Below are positions 1-9,600 of a stretch of 64,000 nucleotides of DNA, in pieces. The notes below the pieces were generated by a model, which was not told the DNA's origin, did not search any database, and worked only from the letters and a program-made list of their open reading frames with translations. Every line of letters begins with the position of its first letter. Position 1 is the stretch's first letter. Made by a program: the position numbers and the translations under genes. This DNA comes from Saprospiraceae bacterium. Lineage in GTDB: Bacteria; Bacteroidota; Bacteroidia; Chitinophagales; Saprospiraceae. The stretch covers positions 2,805,001 to 2,869,000 of the forward strand of contig JAWKLJ010000002.1 of the NCBI GenBank assembly GCA_041392805.1. The letters are read 5' to 3'.

Positions 1-116
1 ATAATATCAGCACCTGCTTCAGCTAACCCTAGAGCCATTGCCTTTCCGATGCCTCGTTTACAGCCTGTTACAAGTGCTAGTTTCCCATCTAGTTTAAACT
101 GGTCCAATACATGCAT
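1..116 (-). CDS. SDR-family oxidoreductase, KduD-like, N-terminal fragment
   Basis: Only the first 38 codons lie in the window; the gene runs off the left edge. The fragment starts MHVLDQFKLDGKLALVTG and carries the Rossmann nucleotide-binding motif TGCKRGIG (residues about 17-24), followed by KAMALGLAEAGAD, which closely resembles 2-deoxy-D-gluconate 3-dehydrogenase and KduD-type short-chain dehydrogenases. Those enzymes reduce or oxidise keto-deoxy sugar acids in the cytoplasm with NAD(H). It lies 35 bp downstream of the alcohol dehydrogenase gene on the same strand, so the two are probably co-transcribed. Membership of the SDR family is seen directly; the KduD assignment is inferred from the wording of the motif and from KduI, KdgD and a UxuA-like gene in the same window. 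Confidence 0.85.
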   Translation of the reverse strand, partial: MHVLDQFKLDGKLALVTGCKRGIGKAMALGLAEAGADI

Positions 117-151
117 GCTCGCAGTTATTTTTTGATACTAATAGAAATTTG

Positions 152-1168
152 TCATAGTTGGCAATCCATCAACACCTTCATACCGTCTGGGTGCTTGTCT
201 ATGTTTTCAAACACCTCTTGAATATTTGTCAGGGGTTCTACCTTCGTGATTAAGGATTCAAATGGCAACTCATTTTCGGTGATCAACCTGATGGCCTTTT
301 CATAGTCTTCTTTTTCATACACCCGGGCCCCGATCAGTTTCAGTTCTTTCCAGAAAAACTGAAACAGGTCCACTGGTTTAGGCTGTCCGTGAATGGCTAC
401 CATGACAATACGCCCACGGATGCCGGCCAACGCGGTCATTACATCCAAAGCTGCTTGCACACCCGCCACCTCGAAAACGACGTCGGCCATATACCCATTC
501 GTCTTTTCCTTTAGATAATTGACTGCATCCGTCTCGACGGGATTGATCACTTCAAAACCCAGGTCTTGCGCCAGTTCGATGCGTACCGGGTTAACTTCTG
601 AAATGAACACTTTGGCACCAGTATGTCGAGCCACGAGGGCCACCAGTAATCCGATTGGGCCACCACCCAGCACCACCGCCGTCTCTTCTGCTGTCAAGCC
701 CGCCATGCGCACGTCGTGGCAGGCAACGGAGAGGGGTTCGACCAATGCTGCCAGTTTCAGATCCGTGTTGCCAGGAAGTTTATGCAGGGTAAAAGCAGGT
801 ACGTTCCAGTATTGCTGCATGGCCCCGGGACTGTCAATACCAATGAATTTCAGGTCCTGGCAGATGTGGCTGAATCCTTTGTCTGATGGCTTTTTGCCTC
901 GGTCATCCAGCGGCCGGACCACGACTTTTTCGCCAACGGAGAACCCTTCTACCCCCTTGCCCAGGGCATCGATTACACCAGACATCTCATGCCCTATGGT
1001 GATCGGAAAGCTCACCCGCTTGTCCATCATACCGTGGTAAATGTGAATATCGGTGCCGCACACGCCACAGTAGGCTACCTTGATGCGGACTTCCCCTGCA
1101 GCAGGAGGTGTTATCTTTTTTTCGGAAACCGAAAAGGTGTGGTTCCCTTCATAAAATGTTGCTCTCAT
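152..1168 (-). CDS. Zinc-type alcohol/polyol dehydrogenase (MDR family)
   Basis: This 338-residue medium-chain dehydrogenase would oxidise a sugar alcohol or sugar acid hydroxyl with NAD(P) in the cytoplasm. The N-terminal GroES-like domain shows the catalytic zinc ligands Cys37 (in CGVCGTD), His60-Glu61 (GHE) and probably Glu144 (LVEPLSV). The Rossmann motif GGGPIGLL lies at about 168-175. Family members usually also hold a structural zinc with four cysteines between residues about 85 and 110; here that loop has only Cys103, so the structural zinc is probably missing. The closest named groups are L-threonine, sorbitol and idonate/galactonate dehydrogenases, and I cannot choose between them. 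It appears to be the first gene of an operon with the SDR at the left edge, divergent from kdgD, which fits a role in uronate or aldonate oxidation. Confidence 0.88.
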   Translation of the reverse strand: MRATFYEGNHTFSVSEKKITPPAAGEVRIKVAYCGVCGTDIHIYHGMMDKRVSFPITIGHEMSGVIDALGKGVEGFSVGEKVVVRPLDDRGKKPSDKGFSHICQDLKFIGIDSPGAMQQYWNVPAFTLHKLPGNTDLKLAALVEPLSVACHDVRMAGLTAEETAVVLGGGPIGLLVALVARHTGAKVFISEVNPVRIELAQDLGFEVINPVETDAVNYLKEKTNGYMADVVFEVAGVQAALDVMTALAGIRGRIVMVAIHGQPKPVDLFQFFWKELKLIGARVYEKEDYEKAIRLITENELPFESLITKVEPLTNIQEVFENIDKHPDGMKVLMDCQL

Positions 1169-1368
1169 GATTCAGATTCAGCGTACGATTATTTATTTGA
1201 GGCGTAAAATACCAAATAAATCAAAAAAATATTAATCCAATATGCTTTACTATAAACCTCCATTATTATGCGGAATTCCTAAGTTATAGCCGTAAATTTA
1301 GCCCTACAAAACACCTTGTCTGGCAATAATTGTCAGAGAACTACAAACCAATAAAAGGGCATCAAAAA

Positions 1369-2283
1369 ATGGGTTTATCAACAACAGTAATTAGCGCAGC
1401 TTTGCAAGACGGCTTACTTTCCTTTCCGATCACGGATATGGACGCAACAGGGAACTTCCATTCCAAAACCTATGCTGACAGGATCGAATGGTTTCTTAGC
1501 TACCCGATCTCTTCCATTTTTGTGGCAGGCGGAACGGGTGAATTTTTCTCCTTGTCAGAAAAAGAATATGAACAAGTAGTAAAAGTTGCTACGGAAACGG
1601 TCAAAGAAAGAATTCCCGTTATTTCCAGTACAGGCCGGAGTATTCCAGAGGCGATTAAATTTGCCAAAATTGCGGAAAAGGCAGGCGTGAATGCCTTATT
1701 GCTAATGCCGCCCTACCTGACTGAATGCCCGCAAGATGGAATTTTGGAGTATGCAAAAACCATTATGCAGCATACCGACTTGCCCGTGATTTATTATAAT
1801 CGAGCCAACGGTATTTTGTCGAGCGAATATATTCAAAAACTGGCGGATGCCTGCCCGAATTTTATCGCTTTGAAAGATGGCACCAGCAACATGCAGGAGT
1901 TAAATATGATTATTAAAACGGTCGGTGATCGCTTGTCCTACATTGGTGGAGCGCCAACGGCAGAAATCATTTCGGAAGCTTACCTGTCTATTGGAGTTAA
2001 TACTTATTCTTCTGCTGTTTTCAATTTTGTACCTGATCTCGCTATTTATTTTTATGAAAAACTAAGGGCCGGAGATGCTGCAAGTATTCATAAAATCATT
2101 CAAGACTTTTTCTCCCCTTTCATTCAATTGCGAAGCCGGAAAAAAGGCTACGCTGTTAGTCTGATAAAAGCAGGGGCTAAAATGATCGGCAAAAGCGCAG
2201 GCGATGTCCGTGCCCCATTAGTGATGCCAACAGAAGAGGAATGCTTAGTATTAAAGGATCTGATTGAAAAGAACAAATACTAA
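1369..2283 (+). CDS. kdgD: 5-dehydro-4-deoxyglucarate dehydratase
   Basis: A DHDPS/NAL-superfamily class I lyase of about 304 residues. It would dehydrate and decarboxylate 5-keto-4-deoxy-D-glucarate to 2-oxoglutarate semialdehyde, the oxidative route for galacturonate and glucuronate. The family signature GLLSFPITDMD sits near the N-terminus, followed by VAGGTGEFFSL. The Schiff-base lysine is in FIALKDGTSN (about residue 169) and the partner tyrosine in VIYYNRAN (about 143). The C-terminal run with RSRKKGYAVSLIKAGAK is typical of KdgD. The frame is open from a TTG at 1330, directly after a stop codon, but the ATG at 1369 gives the N-terminal length usual for the family, so I chose it. It is divergent from the dehydrogenase operon and convergent with the permease gene, only 6 bp away. 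Confidence 0.93.
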   Translation: MGLSTTVISAALQDGLLSFPITDMDATGNFHSKTYADRIEWFLSYPISSIFVAGGTGEFFSLSEKEYEQVVKVATETVKERIPVISSTGRSIPEAIKFAKIAEKAGVNALLLMPPYLTECPQDGILEYAKTIMQHTDLPVIYYNRANGILSSEYIQKLADACPNFIALKDGTSNMQELNMIIKTVGDRLSYIGGAPTAEIISEAYLSIGVNTYSSAVFNFVPDLAIYFYEKLRAGDAASIHKIIQDFFSPFIQLRSRKKGYAVSLIKAGAKMIGKSAGDVRAPLVMPTEEECLVLKDLIEKNKY

Positions 2284-2289
2284 AGCCCC

Positions 2290-3732
2290 CTAAACCAGCG
2301 GAAATAATTTGGCCGCAAGCAAAACAACCAGTAATCCCGTAATCCCCATAATGGTGAGCATGGGTGAAAAGGTTTTAAGCGCTTCTTTTTCCGTCAAATT
2401 ACTCATCTTACAGACGATCCAAAAACCGCTGTCATTCATCCAGGGAATCAATTTGGAGCCACAGGCAATAGCCAGTCCAATATAAAGCTGGTGGTACTCC
2501 AAATTGACAGTGGTAGCCATGCCTGCTAAAATACCGGATGCGGTAATCATGGCTACGGTCGCCGACCCTTGTGCGGTACGGACGACTGCTGTAATTAAGA
2601 AAGCTAAAGGGATCAAGGCCATTTGATAGCCCTTTGTTAATTCGGCAATTCGAGCACTAATGCCCGTCTGCTGGAGCATCGCTCCGAATGCGCCTCCTGC
2701 AGCTGTAATCAAAATAATAACACCCGCACTCATTAATGCTGCTTGTACGGATTTGATTAAAGCAGCTTCGTCATTTTTTTTCTGATACACCAATAATAGA
2801 ATCGCAGAAAAGGCGCCTACAATTAAGGCTAGGTTTTTTTCTCCAAAAAAATGAATAAACTTAATCAGGTAATCCAGGATAAGGTTACTTGATCCGGCGG
2901 TACCTTGGTAAAAAGCCGAAAAGGCTGCATCAGCACTTATAAAACCTACAGGTAACAAAATGGGAAGCAAGGAAAAGCCTAAGGCCGGTAATTCGGCATC
3001 CGTTTTTTGAGTCAATTTTTTTATTTCTGCAAGCGGGGCATCCAGCGAATCGCGCAATGGAATCGGCCATTTCTTATTAGCCCAGGCCGCAAAAAGATAG
3101 CCTGTCACGATGGTAACCAAACCGACTAAAAATCCTCCAATCATCATCAACCCAATTGGGATGTTCATTTCTACAATTAAGAAAAGCGGACCTGGCGTAG
3201 GAGGTACCAACGAATTGGCCATCGCGGCGCCTGCTGCAATAGCTAGCACCAGCAGCAAGTAATTTTTGCCCAATCGCATGGCCATGGCTTTAGCCAAGGG
3301 AATCATTAGATAAAAAACAGTATCAAAAAATACCGGAATAGCCAGAAAAAAACTGCTACCCAAAAAAGAAATCGGCGCTCGTTTTTCTCCGGTAACCTTT
3401 AAAGTCGATCTTACTATTCTTTCCGCCGCACCACTTTCTAACATACACTTGCCAATAATGGCAGCCATGGCAATCAGGATTCCGATCTTGCCACAGGTGC
3501 TCCCAAAGGCAGCTGCGATACGCGCGCCTACCGCTTGGTTTGCCAAAGATTGTGCTGCCTTTTCAGACATTCCCGAACTCAAACCATAGAGTTCTATGGC
3601 TGCGTCCGGTGTCATTAGGGACACTATAAAAGCACCCAATAAGAGCGCAAGAAAGGCGTGAAGCCTTAAACCAATAATCCCACCTACAACAACAAGAATA
3701 CCAATGAAGAGTAAGAATAGCGGATCCTGCAT
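2290..3732 (-). CDS. GntP-family gluconate/sugar-acid permease
   Basis: A 480-residue integral inner-membrane protein with about a dozen hydrophobic segments spread over its whole length. Motifs typical of the gluconate:H+ symporter family are present: GGAFGAMLQQTGIS in the middle, SATVAMITASG after it, and the C-terminal MNDSGFWIV. The family imports gluconate, idonate, glycerate or other small hydroxy acids by proton symport. Its place beside kdgD and the UxuA-like gene suggests that it brings in a hexuronate or aldonate; the substrate is inferred. The protein starts MQDPLFLLFIGILVVVGG with the first membrane segment immediately, as is usual. A repeat and a strong hairpin separate it from the gene upstream on the same strand, so it may have its own promoter. 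Confidence 0.93.
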   Translation of the reverse strand: MQDPLFLLFIGILVVVGGIIGLRLHAFLALLLGAFIVSLMTPDAAIELYGLSSGMSEKAAQSLANQAVGARIAAAFGSTCGKIGILIAMAAIIGKCMLESGAAERIVRSTLKVTGEKRAPISFLGSSFFLAIPVFFDTVFYLMIPLAKAMAMRLGKNYLLLVLAIAAGAAMANSLVPPTPGPLFLIVEMNIPIGLMMIGGFLVGLVTIVTGYLFAAWANKKWPIPLRDSLDAPLAEIKKLTQKTDAELPALGFSLLPILLPVGFISADAAFSAFYQGTAGSSNLILDYLIKFIHFFGEKNLALIVGAFSAILLLVYQKKNDEAALIKSVQAALMSAGVIILITAAGGAFGAMLQQTGISARIAELTKGYQMALIPLAFLITAVVRTAQGSATVAMITASGILAGMATTVNLEYHQLYIGLAIACGSKLIPWMNDSGFWIVCKMSNLTEKEALKTFSPMLTIMGITGLLVVLLAAKLFPLV

Positions 3733-3756
3733 ATTTTTTTCATTTCATGAAAGTGA

Positions 3757-3900
3757 GACAAGTCGGGCACCTAAACTTGGACAAAATCGGAAGGACGAAA
3801 TGGGAAGTCGGAAAGGCTTAGAAATATTCCCCTTTCCGAATTCCGCCTTCCAATTTCATCACGCTGCCTCGTCCACCCTTAGAAGGGGCGCCGACAAGTC
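3757..3900. repeat. Palindromic dispersed repeat, copy A1
   Basis: An intergenic element of about 144 bp. Its reverse complement recurs at 10173-10318 with high similarity across the whole length, by eye well above 80 percent. Both ends carry an imperfect terminal inverted repeat of roughly 28 bp: the left end begins GACAAGTCGGGCACC and the right end, read on the other strand, begins GACTTGTCGGCGCCCC. The interior holds GGAAG/CTTCC blocks that could fold into a long hairpin. There is no coding potential beyond short chance frames. It is MITE-like or REP-like in form. Confidence 0.8.
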
Positions 3901-3928
3901 GTTTAAAGTTCTATCTTTTCAATAAACT

Positions 3929-3965
3929 TTCAAAGCCCTGAAATGCGAAATTTCAGGGCTTTGAA
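3929..3965 (-). terminator. Strong hairpin after the UxuA-like gene
   Basis: A perfect 15-bp stem, TTCAAAGCCCTGAAA (3929-3943) paired with its complement at 3951-3965, with a 7-nt loop. It lies immediately downstream of the stop codon of the minus-strand gene ending at 3968. The minus-strand sequence after the stem (AAGTTTATT) is only moderately T-rich, so it may stabilise the mRNA end as well as terminate transcription. Confidence 0.7.
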
Positions 3966-3967
3966 GA

Positions 3968-5122
3968 TCAAACCTCTTTGGCTACTGCTTGAATTAAGGC
4001 AATGTTATAACCAAAAGAAAAAGCATGTCCTTGCAAATGACTCTCCGGATCAGGATGCGATGGCGTATGATCCGGCATCACCATGCCGTCATAACCCACA
4101 TCTCGCAATGCACGAATTACTTCTACAAAATCCATATCGCCATTATCGGGATAGGTTTCCTGGAAATTATTCCATCCACCTCTAATATTCCTCATGTGAA
4201 TATTAAATATCTGGTTCCGCTCCCCTACCCATTTTATAATGGGCAAGATTTCAGTCCTGGGGTCTTTCAGCCCTTCCGCTACTGATCCCAAACATAAATT
4301 AAACCCATGGGAGGGGCTGTCATAAAGTTGTGCAAAACGTTTAATGCCTTCAAATACATCCGGACTATTCCATCGGGTAATGCCACCGTAACCAACAGGT
4401 GTCGGTGGATCCGCGATATGATTGCCCAGCTTCACGTTATACTCTTCGGCAACGGGCAAGACCCTGTCTAAAAAATAAGTGATGCGTTCGTAAACTTCAT
4501 CAACAGAGACTTTGCCCGCGATGGTTACCGGTTCAGGTTTTTTCTTGGCTTCTTCGAAGTTCCAGGAGCGGTAAGAAGCATTGCCCCGAGCAGGGTCGAG
4601 GGTGTCCCCGGTTCTTAGTATTTTATGAATGATGGTATTGTACAACAATAGGCGAACACCAGTCTTGCTAGCCACCTGGATCATCTGCTGAATCATTTCG
4701 ATTTCCTTGTCGCGCTGCGGGCTTTTTCCGAGCATAATATTAGGTGTCGAAATATTTTCGATGCCAGCCGAAGATAAAGGGAGGTGATAAGCATCCAGAC
4801 TTATCCCGTATTTTTCACAAGCTTCTTTCTTGGCCAAAGAATCTTCGAGATCCCACCCTACCCCTGGAATTTCTTTAGGGGAGCCTCCGTCGATATTAAA
4901 GACACCGTGACGAGCTAGGTACTCGAGGTTTTTTTGTCCAGTCCCTCCATGCTGACAGCCGACTTTCATCAGCACTTTCTTTTTCGGAGGAGTTGTATTA
5001 GTGCTGGCTTCTTCTGTAGGATTGGCCTTGGCGCTTTCTGCAGGTGCACAACCCGTGCTGCTTAAACCTATTGGAAACAAAGGGCTGGCAGATAATAGTT
5101 TTAATAAGTTTCGCCTTTTCAT
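3968..5122 (-). CDS. Exported UxuA-like mannonate dehydratase family protein
   Basis: 384 residues. Residues 1-25 form an export leader with a twin arginine (KRRNLL) and a lipobox-like end, LSSTGCA, with Cys25 as the possible lipidated residue. The rest is a TIM-barrel protein of the mannonate dehydratase (UxuA) family, which converts D-mannonate to 2-keto-3-deoxygluconate using Mn2+. The four metal ligands known from that family appear intact: His235 (GNHIADPP), Cys277 (FNLCLGSV), His309 (NIHMRNIRGG) and Asp351 (MPDHTPS). Intact ligands argue for real activity, but the leader would place it outside the cytoplasm, which is odd for this step. It is the last gene of a minus-strand run after SusC and SusD (30 bp gap to SusD), so it probably acts on the material they import. 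An epimerase of the same fold is the alternative. Confidence 0.85.
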   Translation of the reverse strand: MKRRNLLKLLSASPLFPIGLSSTGCAPAESAKANPTEEASTNTTPPKKKVLMKVGCQHGGTGQKNLEYLARHGVFNIDGGSPKEIPGVGWDLEDSLAKKEACEKYGISLDAYHLPLSSAGIENISTPNIMLGKSPQRDKEIEMIQQMIQVASKTGVRLLLYNTIIHKILRTGDTLDPARGNASYRSWNFEEAKKKPEPVTIAGKVSVDEVYERITYFLDRVLPVAEEYNVKLGNHIADPPTPVGYGGITRWNSPDVFEGIKRFAQLYDSPSHGFNLCLGSVAEGLKDPRTEILPIIKWVGERNQIFNIHMRNIRGGWNNFQETYPDNGDMDFVEVIRALRDVGYDGMVMPDHTPSHPDPESHLQGHAFSFGYNIALIQAVAKEV

Positions 5123-5152
5123 TTGAGTTACTTTTTCATTAAAATAACAAGC

Positions 5153-6676
5153 TTATTTTACATCCCACCACACTCTGGTATCTAGGATGTCGGGACCTTG
5201 TCTCGAAACGGCAGCACTAAGATTCGCTTGATTGACCGTTGATTCCGAATCGGGATAGGTCAGTCTACGGATAAAATCTTCTGTTTTCAAATCACTACCC
5301 GGATATTCATTAGGGCTGACAATTGGGAAACCACTTCTTCTAAAATTCGCCCAAGCTTCTGGTCCATTTAGAAAAGAAGATATCCAGTATTGATTATTGA
5401 TTTGTTCAATTTCTTTGCCCGTCTCCAGCGGGTTAGCAGCAATATAGGCATCGATCGCTGTTTGGTCAATGTTTGTATCTCCTGGCCACATGGAAAACTG
5501 TTGCATGTTGGCTTCGATTCCAGCTTTGTACGCGTCGGCCGCATTCCCGGTAGCCCAGCCTCTAAAAATGGCCTCTGCGAGCAGGAACTGCGTTTGGGAA
5601 TAAGTAACCAAAAAACTAGGTGCCTCAGGATTGCCCAACCTGGTTCTGTCCAGCTGGCTATAATCAAATAAACTGGCGAGGCCCGCAGCAGCAGCTACTG
5701 GCACAATGGTCGTATTATCATACCCTTGAGGCATTCCAACTTGCGCCTCAAAGGTGCGAACCGCCTTTGCTTCGACTTGATCCCCTCCGCTTTTTGCCCC
5801 CAAGTATCTAACGCCGATTTTTGCCAATCGCGGATCATTTCGCACTTTCATAAAATTGACAAAATCTTCATCTAAATAATAAAAAGGAGCTTGACCACCA
5901 TTTAAGTTTGTCCCAACCTGGTTTCGATAATCGGCATTGTGTCGGATGACCGCGTTGTCATCGTTGGAGGTCATCAATCCTCCTGCTATTGCTTTGGCGG
6001 CAAATTCTTTAGCTTTGGTGGCATCCACTTTTGTCAACCTCATCGCTGCGCGAAGCAACAGCGAATTGCCCAATTTTTTCCACTGTGCTAAATCGCCCCC
6101 ATACATAATATCCTGGCCTATTTTATCTCCTGCAGCATTTAATCCACTGCTTGCAGCTGCAAGGTCATTCAGTATATCGTTATAAATGTCCTCTTGCCGA
6201 TCGTAAACAGGAAATGGTATCCCATCCAAAAACGCTTTACCCGCCTCAGCGTAGGGTATATCGCCATAGGTATCCGTCAAAACCATAAAGGTATGAGCCT
6301 TCCAAATCCGAAGGGCATTATAAAGATTGCTCTTCTCCGGATCATCTTTTACAGCTTCGATACCATCGATCAAATTTTTGACGATATTTCTATAGCCCCT
6401 ATTCCAATTATCTTGTGTAGCTGCTCTGTTGTCCTGGTTTAAATTACCACCGGTACCGACCCCTTGAAAGGGTGTAATCATCTGTTTGACGATAGTCGTT
6501 TCATAAGTCAGATGGTTATATACTGGCGCACTTTGGATGATAGCAAAGTTCAATTGAAAAGTAGCATCCACCGCAGTGAGCCGTACAGGATTGGTATTTA
6601 GCTCATCAAAACCTTTATCACAGGAGGTAAAGTTTATGGCAACAAGGATTAATATCGTTTTATAAATATGTCTCAT
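5153..6676 (-). CDS. SusD/RagB-family nutrient-binding lipoprotein
   Basis: About 507 residues from the ATG at 6676. The frame extends 13 codons further upstream, but that would overlap the end of susC and spoil the signal peptide; from 6676 there is a clean lipoprotein leader, MRHIYKTILILVAINFTSC, with Cys19 as the lipidated residue. The next stretch, DKGFDELNTNP, is the typical start of the SusD-like group 2 family, and the remainder is tetratricopeptide-like helix with loops. SusD proteins sit on the cell surface as lids over a SusC channel and bind the glycan before import. It is paired with the SusC gene ending at 6687, a gap of 10 bp. The bound substrate cannot be read from the sequence. 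Confidence 0.93.
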   Translation of the reverse strand: MRHIYKTILILVAINFTSCDKGFDELNTNPVRLTAVDATFQLNFAIIQSAPVYNHLTYETTIVKQMITPFQGVGTGGNLNQDNRAATQDNWNRGYRNIVKNLIDGIEAVKDDPEKSNLYNALRIWKAHTFMVLTDTYGDIPYAEAGKAFLDGIPFPVYDRQEDIYNDILNDLAAASSGLNAAGDKIGQDIMYGGDLAQWKKLGNSLLLRAAMRLTKVDATKAKEFAAKAIAGGLMTSNDDNAVIRHNADYRNQVGTNLNGGQAPFYYLDEDFVNFMKVRNDPRLAKIGVRYLGAKSGGDQVEAKAVRTFEAQVGMPQGYDNTTIVPVAAAAGLASLFDYSQLDRTRLGNPEAPSFLVTYSQTQFLLAEAIFRGWATGNAADAYKAGIEANMQQFSMWPGDTNIDQTAIDAYIAANPLETGKEIEQINNQYWISSFLNGPEAWANFRRSGFPIVSPNEYPGSDLKTEDFIRRLTYPDSESTVNQANLSAAVSRQGPDILDTRVWWDVK

Positions 6677-6686
6677 TTCTTCAAGA

Positions 6687-9600
6687 TTAAAATTTAAGAT
6701 TAAGATTAAAACCAATGCTTCGGGTCACTGGTAAACCGGTTGCTTCCAAACCTGCTAGATTATCTGAAATAATTCCATTCTGATCGGGATGGATATGAGG
6801 CACCCATTTTTTAATCACTGCTACATTGTTGGCGACTAAACTCAATTTCGCACCTCTGATAAATTTGTTTTCACGAAGCATCTTAGAGAAATCATAGCCT
6901 AAAGAAAGCTGTCGAAACTGCCAAGAGCCTGCATTAAAAACAGATTGCTCTGACATCCTACCACTCCTGATGGTTTCGTAATAGGTTTGGACCGGAGATT
7001 GAGCAGTATTAATTTCACCATTAGGGTTTACGCCAACTCCGACTACATACCCCTGCTCTCTGCCTACCAGCGTTTCTTTGTCCAGGCCATGTCGATAGGC
7101 ATTGGTGTGTGTACCCGAGATCATTTTATGCCCAAGTTTGAAGTCAATCAAAAAAGAGAGACTGAGGCCTTTGTAATCAAAACCGTTAGACCATCCGCCC
7201 CACCATTTTGGCAATGCTGACCCAAAAGCGAGTTGCTCTGTTGAGCGTAGGGGGCGTCCATTATTGGGGTCAAAAATCTGCCGCCCCTGCGCATCTCTTA
7301 AATACCCCCAGCCATAGAGTTGAGCCATAGGTTGGCCGACTACCTGGCGTAACTCTCCGTGGAATTCTGCCAGCCCAACGGTTATAAATGTTCCGTCAAC
7401 ATCATCCCCCAAGCTGAGTACTTTGGACGTATTGTAAGTCGCATTAAAGGTGGTGTTCCATCTAAAGCTTTTGCTTCTGATCACATTTAGCGAAAGCATG
7501 GTTTCGACTCCCCTATTTTCGCTCTCTCCTACATTTATCAGTTGATTTTGAAACCCGGAAGCATCTGAAATTTGGGCTTGTAATATTTGGTCAGAAGACA
7601 ACTTATGGTAATAGGAGGCTTCGAAAGTTATATTTTCTAATAAGATTAATTCTATTCCGACTTCTCTTTCCTTGACGCGCATCGGTTTCAAGTTCGCATT
7701 TGGAACCACCGTACCGTTGATGCTACCTACGGGTTGCAATGAACCGTTGGGGTTTGGAAATTGCTGCGCGCTGATGCCATAAAATAAATTATTGGCATAA
7801 GGTGCCACATCTGTATCACTTCCTACCTCTGCATAGGCTACCCTTACTTTTGCAAACGATAACCACTTAGGCAGGTTGGAGAATGCCTCGGATATCACAA
7901 AACTACCGGTGATAGATGGATAAACAATACTTCTGTTCGCAGGAGCCAGGGTTGAGAACCAGTCATTTCTCACTGTACCATTTAAATATAAAAATCCCTT
8001 ATAGGATAGTTCGGTCGAGGCATAAAGTGAGTTTACTTTTCGCTCTGAGATAGAATAATTAGGCGTAACCTTACTAGCATTACCGATAGTGTATAATCCT
8101 CTGGTGAAGAAATTTTCCCCCAATTCTGTATTGACATCAAAACGGCGGTACATTTGGTTTCCTCCCACGTTTACATTAAGACCAATATCACCAAAACTGC
8201 GATTGGCAGCGATTAGAAAATCAGTATTGATCTCCCTAAAGCGGCGCAAGTCTTGAACATATTGGCCATTGACAAAGCCAGGAGGAGGAGATGATTGCCT
8301 TCGTGAGCCTGTCGGTAAATTGTATTCTACATCTCTAGAGTAATAATCCTGCCCTACCCTACCCTGGATATACAACCAGTCGGTAACATCATATCGCGCT
8401 GTAATATTACCATACACTCGGTCTCTAATATTGTTTTCAAAACGAGATAAAGCAAAGTACGGGTTAGTCCGATTCGTAAACCTGGAATAACTAACTTCAT
8501 CTCCATTTTCATCAAAGGCATTTTCGCGTAAGAGATCAAGCGGCATCGAAGAAGCTAAAGTATAAATTACAACTGGGCTAAAATCTTGTTCTGCGATATT
8601 GGGTGGATTTCTTCGGTCCTCGTGGGAATAATTCATGTTGCCCGAAATCTTAAACTTACCCATATTCTGGGTGAATCCTACATTGACGGTCTGTCGATCA
8701 TACTTTGAACCTGGCAAAATCGCTTTGCTATTCAAATTAGATAAAGAAAGACTCAGACCACCATTTTCATTTCCACTGGAAATAGTAAGGGTATTGGCCC
8801 AGGACGATCCATTATCATAATAGTCTCTGACTTTATTTGGCTGAGCAGTATAGGGTACTTCTAGCCCATCAAACAAAATCTGTGTCATCCCCGGTTGTAT
8901 CTTTTCCCCAAAACTCCATACGCCTGAAGTAGGGCCGGGGGCATTGGGTCTTACTCCGCCTTCACCCTGGCCATATTCGTATTGATAATCTGTATAATCA
9001 AGCGGCGTATCATTGGTATAATTTGAATTAAATTCAACTTGTACCCCCGAACCTGTTGCCCGGTTTTTTGTTGTAATCATGATGACCCCATCTTTAGCGC
9101 GGGCGCCATATAAGGCAGAAGCTGCTGCGCCTTTCAACACATTCATCGAAACGATGTCATCAGGATTAATACTACTCAGTCCGTCCCCACTATCTGATCT
9201 TCTGTTGCTTCCTACTTCGGAGATGTCACCGTTTACCCCGAAATTGGTATTATCAATCGGGACCCCATTGACGACGATCAGTGGAGAATTATTACCGCCG
9301 AAAGAAGAGACACCTCTGATGCGAATTTTGGTACTTCCTTGGGGGCCCGAACCCATCGACGTTATATTAAGTCCTGGCACTTTTCCTTGAAGCGCATCCA
9401 TGAATTTTGGTGACCTGTTGACCGTTACTTCATCTGCATCAACTTTAGAAGTGGCGTAGCCCAGGGTTCTTTTGTCTCGCTCAATACCCAAAGCCGTTAC
9501 CACAATTTCATCGAGCGCAGCAGCAGATTCCAATAAAGTGATTTCGATAGCCGTTGTTCCCTCCAACGCTATTTCTTTTTCTTCATAGCCTACGTAACTA

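Noticed and set aside
3704..3925. A 73-codon plus-strand frame over the end of the permease gene and repeat A1
   Set aside because: It overlaps the antisense start of the permease gene and is otherwise repeat sequence.
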